Counted from the first letter of the stretch, positions 17,692 to 24,967 are shown. The stretch: 64,000 bases of DNA from Agathobacter rectalis ATCC 33656 (GCF_000020605.1 NC_012781.1:3287501-3351500), one strand, 5' to 3'. Program-made: numbers and translations. Notes: generated from the letters alone by a model not told the origin.

Positions 17692-18009
17692 TTACTCTTC
17701 CAATAATGTATGAATTACTTTGATAATTTTTTTCTGCTCTTTGATCGGAAGTTTTTCTATTTTCTCTGTCAGCTCATTGGTAACACCTGTAACTGAATGT
17801 GCCACAACATCAATCAAAAGAGTATCTGCAGAAACATCTAATGCATTTGCAATTGCAACAAAGGTATCCAATTTTGTAACTTTCAAGCCTCTCTCTATTA
17901 CACTCACATGCGTCGGACTTAAATTTACTAATGCAGCCAGTTCCTCTTGCGTGAGATTTTTTGCTTCTCGTGCTGATTTGATTCGCTGTCCTACTGCCTT
18001 CAAATCCAT
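17692..18009 (-). CDS. XRE-family transcriptional regulator
   Basis: This 105-residue protein has a Cro/CI-type helix-turn-helix at residues 8-62 (AREAKNLTQEELAALVNLSP, THVSVIERG) and a short helical C-terminus (LPIKEQKKIIKVIHTLLEE), probably for dimerisation. It is a monocistronic gene with its own terminator. A perfect inverted repeat sits between its -10 (TATACT, minus strand, 18049-18054) and its start codon, consistent with self-repression. It may also control the divergent membrane peptide gene at 18189 and the unit at 16889-17540, both of which have similar half sites nearby; that is inference. Confidence 0.88.
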   Translation of the reverse strand: MDLKAVGQRIKSAREAKNLTQEELAALVNLSPTHVSVIERGLKVTKLDTFVAIANALDVSADTLLIDVVAHSVTGVTNELTEKIEKLPIKEQKKIIKVIHTLLEE

Positions 18010-18021
18010 CGTAACACCTCC

Positions 18022-18045
18022 TCCAGAACGAATAATCGTTCTGGA
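18022..18045. promoter_or_regulatory. Perfect inverted repeat at the XRE promoter, candidate operator
   Basis: Arms TCCAGAACGA (18022-18031) and TCGTTCTGGA (18036-18045) are perfectly complementary around a 4-bp centre. On the minus strand it directly follows a TATACT -10 element, so binding would block the XRE promoter. The GAAC/GTTC spacing is 8 bp, unlike the 4 bp of the Bacillota LexA box. Confidence 0.6.
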
Positions 18046-18091
18046 TTTAGTATACTTGTGGATATCTTAAATATACAGAATCGCAAAGCCA

Positions 18092-18111
18092 AGTTCTAAT
18101 TCTACAGAACT
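18092..18111. promoter_or_regulatory. Inverted repeat AGTTCT-N8-AGAACT
   Basis: Six-base arms AGTTCT (18092-18097) and AGAACT (18106-18111) lie between the divergent promoters of the XRE gene and the small membrane protein. The half sites resemble those at 17577-17588 and 18022-18045. Confidence 0.4.
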
Positions 18112-18127
18112 ATATTTCAAGATTTTC

Positions 18128-18156
18128 TTTGCATATTCGTAAAATAGAGTTATGAT
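18128..18156 (+). promoter_or_regulatory. Promoter of the small membrane protein gene
   Basis: -35 TTTGCA (18128-18133), a 17-bp spacer and -10 TATGAT (18151-18156) are followed by AAAGGAGG and the ATG at 18189. Confidence 0.55.
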
Positions 18157-18188
18157 TGAAGCAGCTAAATCAAAGGAGGTATCAAATC

Positions 18189-18395
18189 ATGAAATCACAT
18201 AAATACTGGTCCCTAGGCGCACTTTTCTGTATGTTGGGATGCATTTATTCTGGAATCAGAAAATCTATGACTGCACATAAATACTTTGCCTATTCTTCAT
18301 TGCTTTGTATGGGCATGTCCATTTATTCCGGTCACAAACTGGTTTCTCCAAAGAAGAAAAAAATCACTGAATCAAACAATAGTGAAAATAATTGA
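18189..18395 (+). CDS. Small membrane protein of unknown function
   Basis: This 68-residue protein has two hydrophobic segments of similar sequence (YWSLGALFCMLGCIYSG and YFAYSSLLCMGMSIYSG), each followed by a lysine-containing polar stretch, so it looks like an internal duplication of one helix unit. The tail is highly charged (SPKKKKITESNNSENN). ATG 18189 is chosen over an upstream in-frame TTG because a perfect AAAGGAGG precedes it by 8 bp. It is the only plus-strand gene in this part of the element and is divergent from the XRE regulator. I do not recognise a family. Confidence 0.65.
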   Translation: MKSHKYWSLGALFCMLGCIYSGIRKSMTAHKYFAYSSLLCMGMSIYSGHKLVSPKKKKITESNNSENN

Positions 18396-18426
18396 ACAAA
18401 AAATTGACCTCTATTCATCAAAGACA

Positions 18427-18460
18427 AAGTTGCTGGAGAGTTTTTTCCCTCCAACAACTT
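18427..18460. terminator. Bidirectional hairpin between convergent genes
   Basis: AAGTTG-TGGAG pairs with CTCCA-CAACTT with one mismatch in each arm, and T-rich sequence follows. It lies between the stop of the 18189 gene and the end of the minus-strand gene at 18470. Confidence 0.5.
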
Positions 18461-18469
18461 TCTTCATCT

Positions 18470-18850
18470 TTAAGCCATTGAAACACAATACTGTCCAATC
18501 AACTTCATCCAACTATTATATTTATTCTTTTCACACACCTTTCGGCAAATTTCATTTTCCATCAGTACACAGAACATCTTATCATAATCAAATGCCCAAA
18601 CAGCACCATTCACATGGTTTTCCACTGCTTTCTGATCTATGCTTTTCAAGCGTGTGACCATTTTCTCAATTTCTCCATTTCCCAAGTTACCGATATTTTT
18701 GCAGATAAACCGAAAGAAATTCAACGTTGCATATTCGTCATGCCAATGGAACTCTTCTGGATTGTTTTTTATTTTACTGGCTCGCTGCTGTTCTTTGATT
18801 ATCTGAGCAGCTACACCTTTCATCGAATCTTCGTATCTCATATTACTCAC
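18470..18850 (-). CDS. Hypothetical protein (ICE cargo)
   Basis: I do not recognise this soluble 126-residue protein. It is rich in aromatic and charged residues (EFHWHDEYATLNFFRFICKN, AVWAFDYDKMFCVLMENE, CRKVCEKNKYNSWMKLIGQY), with no signal peptide or membrane segment. Its start (18850) abuts the stop of the preceding HTH-like gene, with no spacing, so the two are co-translated. The conserved-looking tryptophans and cysteines suggest a folded domain. It is likely a regulatory or accessory protein of the element; no function can be assigned. Confidence 0.6.
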   Translation of the reverse strand: MSNMRYEDSMKGVAAQIIKEQQRASKIKNNPEEFHWHDEYATLNFFRFICKNIGNLGNGEIEKMVTRLKSIDQKAVENHVNGAVWAFDYDKMFCVLMENEICRKVCEKNKYNSWMKLIGQYCVSMA

Positions 18851-19432
18851 CTACTCTTCCTCTACGCCCAGTGACGGTTTAAATCTTTTATCCTTTGCCT
18901 GCGGTACCACGATCTCATAAAAATAAAATCCTAAATATCCAAGGGCCTGCTTCTTCATCTTATAAAAAGAAGTCCTGCCTATTCCCAGTTCCTGCTGCAC
19001 TTCCACATCTGTCTTATTGTAATGACTGCAAAAGCAGGAATGAAGAATTTCACTGAGTGTCACACCATTGGGAGCATAAAATTTCACCAGTGTCATTCCC
19101 CGATAGATCATGTCCGACAGTCCATAAATAATCATCAGGTTATTCATCTCCCGGTGCATCTTTGGCACGTTCAGCTGATGATTATAAATGCTCAGGTAGC
19201 TTAACGCATATGCCATATCTTCATTGATCTTCTCCTGGCACTCCATATCCAGTTCTTCCAATACGACCTGATTTTCCAAAATCAGCTTCTGGTAACTTGT
19301 CATCAGTTCTTTAATATCAGTATAATGTCTTTCGATTGTAACTTCCAGATAATCCTGTGCATGGCTTGCCATCTGGAAGGTAATCTCTTTCATTGATTTA
19401 ATTGCATAATCTCTGTCTGTCATCAGTTTCAA
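18851..19432 (-). CDS. Putative HTH-containing ICE/phage regulator (ArpU-like)
   Basis: This 193-residue protein is mostly helical. Near the C-terminus it has KTDVEVQQELGIGRTSFYKM followed by KKQALGYLGFYFYEIVVPQA, the arrangement of a sigma-region-4-like helix-turn-helix seen in ArpU-type phage late-gene regulators. The start is a TTG at 19432 with AAGGAG 4-5 bp upstream. It is co-transcribed with the hypothetical gene at 18470. A transcriptional role in element gene expression is probable but not proven by sequence alone. Confidence 0.55.
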   Translation of the reverse strand: MKLMTDRDYAIKSMKEITFQMASHAQDYLEVTIERHYTDIKELMTSYQKLILENQVVLEELDMECQEKINEDMAYALSYLSIYNHQLNVPKMHREMNNLMIIYGLSDMIYRGMTLVKFYAPNGVTLSEILHSCFCSHYNKTDVEVQQELGIGRTSFYKMKKQALGYLGFYFYEIVVPQAKDKRFKPSLGVEEE

Positions 19433-19673
19433 AATCTCCTTATCATCATCACACTAACTGGCGGTCTTTCAGACCAGTTCGCTTTCCCCATGATTTTGAT
19501 GGGAAGCAATTACTTACTACAATTTGCAGAAGCGGATATCCAAAAGGCATTGTGGGAGTTGCCTTTGCTGACCGGAATCCATCTTCTTATGTAAAACCTG
19601 CAGGAATATAAAGGGAAAGTGACTATCCCTGCCGGTTAATAATCCAAATAATATCGTCTATACCTATCTCTCC
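19433..19673. other. 241-bp intergenic region with hairpins
   Basis: It separates the HTH-like gene from the polymerase operon. A hairpin with arms AACTGG-TCT / AGACCAGTT lies near 19455-19478. A plus-strand frame ends FADRNPSSYVKPAGI just before 19611 but has no ribosome binding site or convincing start. I see no supported gene here. Confidence 0.35.
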
Positions 19674-19913
19674 TTATGCTGTTTTTCTCTCCATAAACCA
19701 TTTATCCACTTCGTAAAACAAATGGCTTTCCTGTCCCTGTATCATACAGGTGTACATCATTCCTACACCGCCTGCCTTTCTGCTGGCGCATCGCTCGATT
19801 TTCAAAATTCTGTCAATGCTATACTTTCTTCCATCCTCCCATGTAAAAAATATGGGAACCAGCTGTCCGTCTTTCCGAAACTCTGCCACTACATCTACAT
19901 ATACTTTGTTCAT
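19674..19913 (-). CDS. Small conserved hypothetical protein of the polymerase operon
   Basis: This 79-residue protein reads like a beta-barrel-type small domain: KVYVDVVAEFRKDGQLVPIF, FTWEDGRKYSIDRILKIERC and GGVGMMYTCMIQGQESHLFY. I have the impression of similar proteins beside Y-family polymerases in Clostridia elements but cannot name a family. A GAGGTG site lies 5 bp before its ATG at 19913. It is the third gene of the polymerase operon, 12 bp after the LexA-like gene, so it should be induced with the polymerase and could be a partner of it. Confidence 0.65.
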   Translation of the reverse strand: MNKVYVDVVAEFRKDGQLVPIFFTWEDGRKYSIDRILKIERCASRKAGGVGMMYTCMIQGQESHLFYEVDKWFMERKTA

Positions 19914-19925
19914 GCCGACACCTCA

Positions 19926-20138
19926 CTATAAAATCTCGATTGCTCTTGGCGATGCCGGAATCCTTCGGATATATCCGTTTTGCTCCAACTGCTTGATTCT
20001 GGAAAAAGCAGATGATGTTGATTTCACCCCGATCAACTCTCCAAATTCCCGAACTGTCGGCGGATATCCATGCTCCTTCGTATAATTCAAAATACACTGA
20101 TAACTTTCTTCCTGTTTTCTGGTTAATGCTTTTTTCAA
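19926..20138 (-). CDS. Orphan LexA DNA-binding domain protein
   Basis: This 70-residue protein is the N-terminal winged helix of LexA and nothing else: LTRKQEESYQCILNYTKEHG, PPTVREFGELIGVKSTSSAF and KQLEQNGYIRRIPASPRAIE align with the LexA wHTH. The S24 protease/dimerisation half is absent, so it cannot self-cleave in response to RecA. The start is a TTG at 20138 with GGAGG upstream. It lies 14 bp after the Y-family polymerase and 12 bp before a small hypothetical gene. It may compete with chromosomal LexA for SOS boxes or act in partnership with the divergent S24 repressor; both are inferences. Confidence 0.85.
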   Translation of the reverse strand: MKKALTRKQEESYQCILNYTKEHGYPPTVREFGELIGVKSTSSAFSRIKQLEQNGYIRRIPASPRAIEIL

Positions 20139-20152
20139 ATCTATCCCTCCAA

Positions 20153-21400
20153 TTACCCATGAAAATAACTGTGTGGATGGACCGTGTGCGTACCAGCGTC
20201 TAAGTGGGATAAGACTTTATCCTGGTACATTGCCGCTCGCTGTATACTGAAATATCCAAACCGTCGTCTTATCTCATCTACAGTACGATCCAGCTTCTCT
20301 AACTTTTCTTTTTTCTCCTGATTTCCAAATAAATCCAACTGCACGGGAATATCATCTAACACAAGATCCGCAGCTCGGATTCCCAGGCTTCTAATGGGAT
20401 GTTCCCATTTGTAATTATCTTTAAATAGCTGAAATGCTGCAGTTACAATCTCATTTGTAATATTCGTTGGCTGTCGTAAATGTATCTGTCTGGAAAAACT
20501 ATACAATCCATTATCTCGAACTGTAATTTCTACTGTTTTGCATTTAAATCCATGTTTCCGCAATCGTGCAGCTACACTTTCTGCCAATGCTATTTGAATG
20601 ATCCAAACATCCAGATCATTTTCCAGATCTCTCGGTGTTGTGGTGCTATTACCTATCGACTTTACTGGAGCTTCATACCCTTCCTTGCAAACCGGATCTT
20701 CATCCCAGCCATTTGCGAAAGCCCATAATACATTTCCTATTTTTCCAAAATGGCTCTCTAACAACTTTTCGTCTGATTCCGCAAGTTGCCCGATTGTCCG
20801 GATTCCAAGTTTTTGCAATTTCTTATTTGTCTGTCTTCCGACATAAAGCAAATCTGACGCAGGAAGCTGCCATATCCTGTCTTTATAATTTTCTCGATTA
20901 AACTCTGTGATTGCATCCGGCTTTTTGTAATCTGAACCAAGTTTCGCATAAATCTTATTCCAGGAAATTCCAATACTCACTGTTACTCCAAGTTCGTATT
21001 TAATCCGATGGCTGATTTCTCTCGCAATCGTCATTCCGCTTCCTTTCAGATTTCCACTATCTGATACATCCAGCCAGGCTTCATCAATTCCATATGGCTC
21101 AATTTTATCTGTATACTCTGAATAGATTTCCCTTGCCATTTGAGAAAATCGCAAATATAAATCCATCCGTGGTGGTACAAAAATAATTTCCGGGCAAACC
21201 TGTTTCGCCTGCCATAATGCCATTCCGGTTTTTACTCCTTTTTTCTTGGCAATATAATTTGCTGTCAGCACAATTCCATGCCGGGCTTCCGGATCACCAC
21301 CGACTGCCAGAGGCATTCCAGCAAATTCCGGATGATGTAGCATTTCTACACTGGCATAAAAACAGTTCATATCACTATGCAGGATCACACGCTCACTCAA
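20153..21400 (-). CDS. dinB: Y-family DNA polymerase (DinB/UmuC type)
   Basis: This protein of about 415 residues performs translesion synthesis. Catalytic motifs are intact: HSDMNCFYASVE at the start (first metal-binding Asp) and PYGIDEAWLDVS (the Asp-Glu pair). It has helix-hairpin-helix and little-finger regions (SIGNSTTTPRDLENDL) and a textbook sliding-clamp-binding peptide QLDLF near the C-terminus. The start is taken as TTG 21400 with GGGAGGTG 7 bp upstream; the upstream extension lacks homology. It leads an operon with the LexA-like and small hypothetical genes. The promoter (21459-21488) contains an operator-like site shared with the divergent S24 repressor, so it is probably induced by DNA damage. 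Confidence 0.92.
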   Translation of the reverse strand: MSERVILHSDMNCFYASVEMLHHPEFAGMPLAVGGDPEARHGIVLTANYIAKKKGVKTGMALWQAKQVCPEIIFVPPRMDLYLRFSQMAREIYSEYTDKIEPYGIDEAWLDVSDSGNLKGSGMTIAREISHRIKYELGVTVSIGISWNKIYAKLGSDYKKPDAITEFNRENYKDRIWQLPASDLLYVGRQTNKKLQKLGIRTIGQLAESDEKLLESHFGKIGNVLWAFANGWDEDPVCKEGYEAPVKSIGNSTTTPRDLENDLDVWIIQIALAESVAARLRKHGFKCKTVEITVRDNGLYSFSRQIHLRQPTNITNEIVTAAFQLFKDNYKWEHPIRSLGIRAADLVLDDIPVQLDLFGNQEKKEKLEKLDRTVDEIRRRFGYFSIQRAAMYQDKVLSHLDAGTHTVHPHSYFHG

Positions 21401-21458
21401 ACTTTTCACCTCCCAGCTGCTTCCTTCAACATAATGTCTTATCAATTTCTGTATGTTT

Positions 21459-21488
21459 AGTATATATCGACATTTCGGAGATAGTCAA
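21459..21488 (-). promoter_or_regulatory. Promoter of the polymerase operon with embedded operator
   Basis: On the minus strand: -35 TTGACT (21483-21488), 18-bp spacer, -10 TATACT (21459-21464). The spacer contains TCGACATTTCGGAGA (21467-21481), an imperfect copy of the perfect palindrome at 21509-21523. Binding there would block RNA polymerase. Confidence 0.65.
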
Positions 21489-21508
21489 GTAACATCTTGG
21501 TTGTATTT

Positions 21509-21523
21509 TCTCCATTTTGGAGA
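21509..21523. promoter_or_regulatory. Palindromic operator TCTCC-N5-GGAGA
   Basis: TCTCC (21509-21513) and GGAGA (21519-21523) flank ATTTT. It lies 6 bp upstream of the -35 of the repressor gene and 20 bp upstream of the polymerase -35. With the second copy at 21467-21481 it forms a candidate operator pair for the S24 repressor encoded next to it. Confidence 0.55.
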
Positions 21524-21529
21524 TTATTG

Positions 21530-21558
21530 TTGATTTTATTTCTAACATACGGTATAAT
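21530..21558 (+). promoter_or_regulatory. Promoter of the S24 repressor gene
   Basis: -35 TTGATT (21530-21535), 17-bp spacer, -10 TATAAT (21553-21558). The start codon at 21595 is preceded by GAGG. Confidence 0.7.
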
Positions 21559-21594
21559 GCATATAGAAAATTCAAATAGAAATGAGGCGAACAA

Positions 21595-22326
21595 ATGCGT
21601 GATTTCGGGGAAATATTAGCAGAAAATAGAAAAAAGAAAGGATACTCTCAATCAGATCTGGTAAACCTGCTTTCTCAGGAAGGTATTCAGGTCACTACAA
21701 AAGCACTCTCCAAATGGGAGAACAATGCACGAGAACCCGCTTTACATGTTTTCCTGACACTTTGCCAGTTACTTGATATCGAAGATATATATGAATCCTT
21801 CTTTGGAGAAAATCCATATAACATTATGAGTGGATTGAATGAAGAAGGCAGAAATAAATTGATTGAATTTGCTGATATTTTGAAAGCTTCTAAAAAGTTT
21901 TCTCCACTGTCTGCAAAGATTATCCCATTCCATCATCCTGTAGAAATTACCTGGGAACCAGTTTCTGCTGGTACTGGAAATTACCTGGAAGATTCTGTAA
22001 AAGAAACCTATGACGTAGGACATCTTGCTCCTGAGCAGACTGACTTTGGTGTGCGGATCTCTGGTGATAGTATGGAGCCACTTTATCATACAGACGATGT
22101 TGCATGGATTCAGAAAAAAGATTCTCTTGCTAATGGTGAAATTGGAATCTTCTATCTCAACGGCAATACTTACATCAAGGAATTACACGATGAGCCAGAT
22201 GGTGTTTATCTGATCTCTTTAAATCAAAAATATCGTCCTATCCAAGTTTTGGAATCTGACTCTTTTAAGATTTTTGGAAAAGTAATCGGGAAATGCAAAG
22301 GTGCAGAAATTCCAGGATTTCATTAG
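21595..22326 (+). CDS. S24-peptidase transcriptional repressor (CI/HdiR-like)
   Basis: This 243-residue repressor has an XRE helix-turn-helix at residues 5-65 (GYSQSDLVNLLSQEG, TTKALSKWENN) and a C-terminal S24 LexA-type self-cleaving domain. The cleavage dipeptide Ala125-Gly126 (VSAGTGN), nucleophile Ser159 in SGDSMEP and general base Lys195 in TYIKEL are all present. Proteins of this type bind operators until RecA filaments trigger self-cleavage. It is divergent from the polymerase operon with two matching operator-like sites in the 194-bp gap, so it very likely represses the polymerase and tunes itself. It could also control ICE transfer after DNA damage. Confidence 0.9.
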   Translation: MRDFGEILAENRKKKGYSQSDLVNLLSQEGIQVTTKALSKWENNAREPALHVFLTLCQLLDIEDIYESFFGENPYNIMSGLNEEGRNKLIEFADILKASKKFSPLSAKIIPFHHPVEITWEPVSAGTGNYLEDSVKETYDVGHLAPEQTDFGVRISGDSMEPLYHTDDVAWIQKKDSLANGEIGIFYLNGNTYIKELHDEPDGVYLISLNQKYRPIQVLESDSFKIFGKVIGKCKGAEIPGFH

Positions 22327-22382
22327 ATTTCAACAGCAGGTTCATGATCCTACTGATAACAATAAGCAAAGGAAGTGATTGA

Positions 22383-22583
22383 ATGGCAATCAATAATACA
22401 TTAAAAGATATTCGTGAAGAACGGAATCTCATTCAAGCAGATTTGGCTGAAGCCATAGGTTCCTGCAGCCAGACGATAGGCCGCATCGAACGTGGAGAAC
22501 GAAATCCCTCTCTTGAGATTGCAATCCGGCTGGCACATTACCTGAAAGTGCCTGTAGAAGATATTTTTCAAGTTGAAGACTGA
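22383..22583 (+). CDS. Small XRE-family regulator
   Basis: This 66-residue protein is essentially one Cro/CI helix-turn-helix (LKDIREERNLIQADLAEAIG, SQTIGRIERGERNPSLEIAI) with a short tail (HYLKVPVEDIFQVED), the common YgzD/PHO-type small regulator. AAAGGAAG precedes the ATG at 22383. It lies 56 bp after the S24 repressor on the same strand and is followed by an intrinsic terminator, so the two are probably one transcript. A role in timing element gene expression is likely; no operator can be assigned to it. Confidence 0.85.
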   Translation: MAINNTLKDIREERNLIQADLAEAIGSCSQTIGRIERGERNPSLEIAIRLAHYLKVPVEDIFQVED

Positions 22584-22596
22584 AGCACAACAGCCA

Positions 22597-22627
22597 GAAA
22601 ACCGAGGAGTAAAATCCCCGGTTTTCC
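22597..22627 (+). terminator. Intrinsic terminator
   Basis: GAAAACCG-AGG pairs with CCC-CGGTTTTC, with T-rich sequence (TTTTCCTTTT) at the end. It lies 14 bp after the small XRE gene and also just before the convergent MmcQ-like gene. Confidence 0.65.
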
Positions 22628-22640
22628 TTTTGCTCAAAAA

Positions 22641-23030
22641 TCACTGTAATCCACTTACATTTTCTTCTTTTCTGCCTGCTCCGTCAATCAGGTCATAGCT
22701 CATATCCAAAAAGTCCAGTGTCTTAGCCTCACTGACAGAACCATCCAGTAAAATCGTGATCCAGTGCTGCTTATTCATATGGTATCCAGGTAAAAATCCA
22801 TAAGTCTGAATAATCATATTCGTCATGTCCGGATCACACTTTACGTCCATGATATCAACCGGATCTTTTCCTTCTAATCCCAGTTTCGATTTTTCAACCG
22901 TCATGACCACAGCATACCATTTTCCATTCTTATGTCGTAGCACAGCATTATCTGGTGATTGTGCCCATAAATACTCCGGCACCGTACCATACTGTTTCTT
23001 CACATATTCAAAAATTTCTTCTTTCTTCAC
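22641..23030 (-). CDS. MmcQ/YjbR family protein
   Basis: This 129-residue protein belongs to the MmcQ/YjbR (DUF419) family, small CyaY-like fold proteins with a positively charged face and presumed DNA-binding ability. Recognisable parts are AVLRHKNGKWYAVVMTVEKS, VDIMDVKCDPDMTNMI, the GFLPGYHMNKQHWITILLDG block and the final LDMSYDLI. Length is typical. It stands alone on the minus strand between the small XRE gene and the oriT-like region. Family members are widespread in Clostridia and their cellular role is not established; carriage on an ICE beside DNA-damage genes is suggestive only. Confidence 0.88.
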   Translation of the reverse strand: MKKEEIFEYVKKQYGTVPEYLWAQSPDNAVLRHKNGKWYAVVMTVEKSKLGLEGKDPVDIMDVKCDPDMTNMIIQTYGFLPGYHMNKQHWITILLDGSVSEAKTLDFLDMSYDLIDGAGRKEENVSGLQ

Positions 23031-23173
23031 AGTTTATTCAACTCCTGATTCTTCTGATATCCTGCCCATAATCATACCATATTTTCAGTTCCCGTACTAC
23101 CTGCCAAATTCTTTTGCATTTTCCCGGTTCTCCTGACTTTAACTAATAGAGGGGTAAAACAGCAGCAAGGACA

Positions 23174-23229
23174 GGAAGTGAGGATACACTTCCGGAAAAT
23201 CCCAATTTAGGGTACCCTGCCCTGAATTG
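23174..23229 (+). other. oriT: Putative origin of transfer (oriT)
   Basis: Two consecutive inverted repeats lie 54 bp before mobC. The first has perfect 7-bp arms GGAAGTG (23174-23180) and CACTTCC (23187-23193). The second has 10-bp arms CAATTTAGGG (23203-23212) and CCCTGAATTG (23220-23229) with one mismatch. Such repeats directly upstream of MobC and a MOBP-type relaxase are the usual layout of oriT. The nick site is not identifiable by eye; it is expected next to the second repeat. Confidence 0.65.
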
Positions 23230-23282
23230 AAAAACGCTGAAAGCAACGATACTACTGCCCTCTCAGAAAGGAGAAACTGCTA

Positions 23283-23606
23283 ATGGCTGAAAGAAAAAGA
23301 AACAAAGAAATTCATTTTTATGTCACAGAAGAAGAACGAAAGCTAATCCGCAGGAAGATGATAGAATCAAAAACCAAGAACATGGGAGCTTATCTGCGTA
23401 AGATGGCAATCGACGGCTACATCGTCAACACAGATACAACTCCTCTGAAGAAACAGTATGAGGAAATGCACAAGATTGGCATAAATATCAACCAGATTGC
23501 AAAAAAGGTAAATACCACCGGAGATCTATATCCGGAAGAAATGCAAGAATTGAAAGAGATGGTGAAAGAACTATGGCATATATTAAGATCTTCCCCATTA
23601 AAGTAA
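23283..23606 (+). CDS. mobC: MobC-type relaxosome accessory protein
   Basis: This 107-residue protein matches MobC/NikA-like relaxosome proteins: an N-terminal ribbon-helix-helix (EIHFYVTEEERKLIRRKM), then MGAYLRKMAIDGYI and the signature GININQIAKKVNTTGDLYPE, which is highly characteristic of the family. It binds oriT and helps the relaxase nick DNA. AGAAAGGAG precedes the ATG. Its 3' end overlaps the relaxase gene by 34 bp, giving translational coupling. The oriT-like repeats are immediately upstream. Confidence 0.9.
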   Translation: MAERKRNKEIHFYVTEEERKLIRRKMIESKTKNMGAYLRKMAIDGYIVNTDTTPLKKQYEEMHKIGININQIAKKVNTTGDLYPEEMQELKEMVKELWHILRSSPLK

Positions 23607-24952
23607 CAGACAAGAAAGCTCTGGACTATATCACGAATCCAGACAAGACTGATGAAAAACTGCTGGTTTCCAGTTTTGGCTGTTCCCCGGAAACTGCTGA
23701 TCTCGAATTTTCCATGACTAGAGAAATGGCAAAAAAGAATGGAATGGACAAAGGTAATAACCTGGCATTTCATCTGATCCAGTCATTTAAACCTGGAGAA
23801 GTTGATGCCGAAACTGCCCATCGCTTAGGACAGCAATTTGCAGCCGAAGTACTGAAAGGAAAATATGAATACGTGATCAGTACCCATGTTGATAAAAAGC
23901 ACATTCATAACCATATCATCTTCAACGCTGCAAGCTTTGTTGATCATCACAAGTATGTTTCCAATAAGCGGAGCTACCATAAACTCTGCAGAATCAGTAA
24001 TCGTATCTGCCTGGAAAATGGACTTGCCACCAGTATGCCAACCGGAGAAAAAGGAAAAAGCTATAAAGAGAACATGGAATATCATCGTGGCACCAGTTGG
24101 AAAGCCAAGCTACGTGTTGCAGTTGATAAAGCAATCTGGACTTCCATCAACTATGAGGAATTTCTACAAAAAATGCAGTTAGCTGGATATGAAGTCCGGC
24201 AGGGAAAGCATCTTTCTTTCCGTGCACCGGAACAAAAAAATTTCACTTATATGAAATCTCTGGGAAGTTATTATACGGAAGAAAACGTCCGCATCCACTT
24301 AGCTAAAAATCGTAGCAAAGTGAAAACTCCAAAACATCTGTCCAGAGAAGCTCGCCTGTATATCAATATCTCCACGTATGTAACGACTGGCAATCGAGAA
24401 GGATTTGAACATTGGGCAAAACTCAATAATCTAAAAGAGGCAGCCCGCACCTTCAACTATCTTTCAGAAAATAACCTACTGAATTATGAGGATTTCAGGC
24501 AGCATGTTTCTGATGTTGATGCTTCTGTTAAAGCGGCTGATCAGAGAATAGCACACATCACCAGTGAGCTAAGCACGCAGAAAGTCATTCAGAAACACTG
24601 TGATTCTTACCGGCTCTGCCGTAAAGTGATAGAAGATTGCAAATCTGCAAAAAATCCAAAAGAATACCGTTCCAAGCATCTGGCAGAATACCAACTCCAC
24701 GATTCACTAAAAAAAGAGCTTCAGGATCTCGGTGTTACCAAAATCCCTAGCTCTGAAAAAATCCAGAAGCGGATTGAAAATCTTGAATCTGAACAAGCTG
24801 CTACCGTCCGGGAAAAACAGAAATTACAGAAAAAGCAGAAAACACTGGATATCATTCAGCAAAATTTCTCTGTGCTGCTCGATGCTCCTGAAATCAATTC
24901 AGACTTACTTCCGGCAAAACGGGAACCTGTTTCTGTCACAAGAGATAAATAA
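23573..24952 (+). CDS. Relaxase (MOBP type, MobA/VirD2-like)
   Basis: This 459-residue relaxase nicks oriT and pilots single-stranded DNA during transfer. The N-terminal ~250 residues show the relaxase fold: ALDYITNPDKT (candidate catalytic Tyr), the histidine triad region HVDKKHIHNHIIFNA, and YHKLCRISNRICLENGL. The C-terminal part is helical and coiled-coil-like. It is transcribed with mobC on the plus strand, whereas the conjugation genes are all on the minus strand, so the mobilisation module is a separate transcription unit. All motifs are intact and it is probably functional. Confidence 0.92.
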   Translation: MAYIKIFPIKVTDKKALDYITNPDKTDEKLLVSSFGCSPETADLEFSMTREMAKKNGMDKGNNLAFHLIQSFKPGEVDAETAHRLGQQFAAEVLKGKYEYVISTHVDKKHIHNHIIFNAASFVDHHKYVSNKRSYHKLCRISNRICLENGLATSMPTGEKGKSYKENMEYHRGTSWKAKLRVAVDKAIWTSINYEEFLQKMQLAGYEVRQGKHLSFRAPEQKNFTYMKSLGSYYTEENVRIHLAKNRSKVKTPKHLSREARLYINISTYVTTGNREGFEHWAKLNNLKEAARTFNYLSENNLLNYEDFRQHVSDVDASVKAADQRIAHITSELSTQKVIQKHCDSYRLCRKVIEDCKSAKNPKEYRSKHLAEYQLHDSLKKELQDLGVTKIPSSEKIQKRIENLESEQAATVREKQKLQKKQKTLDIIQQNFSVLLDAPEINSDLLPAKREPVSVTRDK

Positions 24953-24967
24953 GATTGCACTGACAAC

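Noticed and set aside
18022..18045. A canonical Bacillota LexA (SOS) box
   Set aside because: The GAAC and GTTC half sites are 8 bp apart rather than the required 4, so it is better explained as an operator of the XRE gene.
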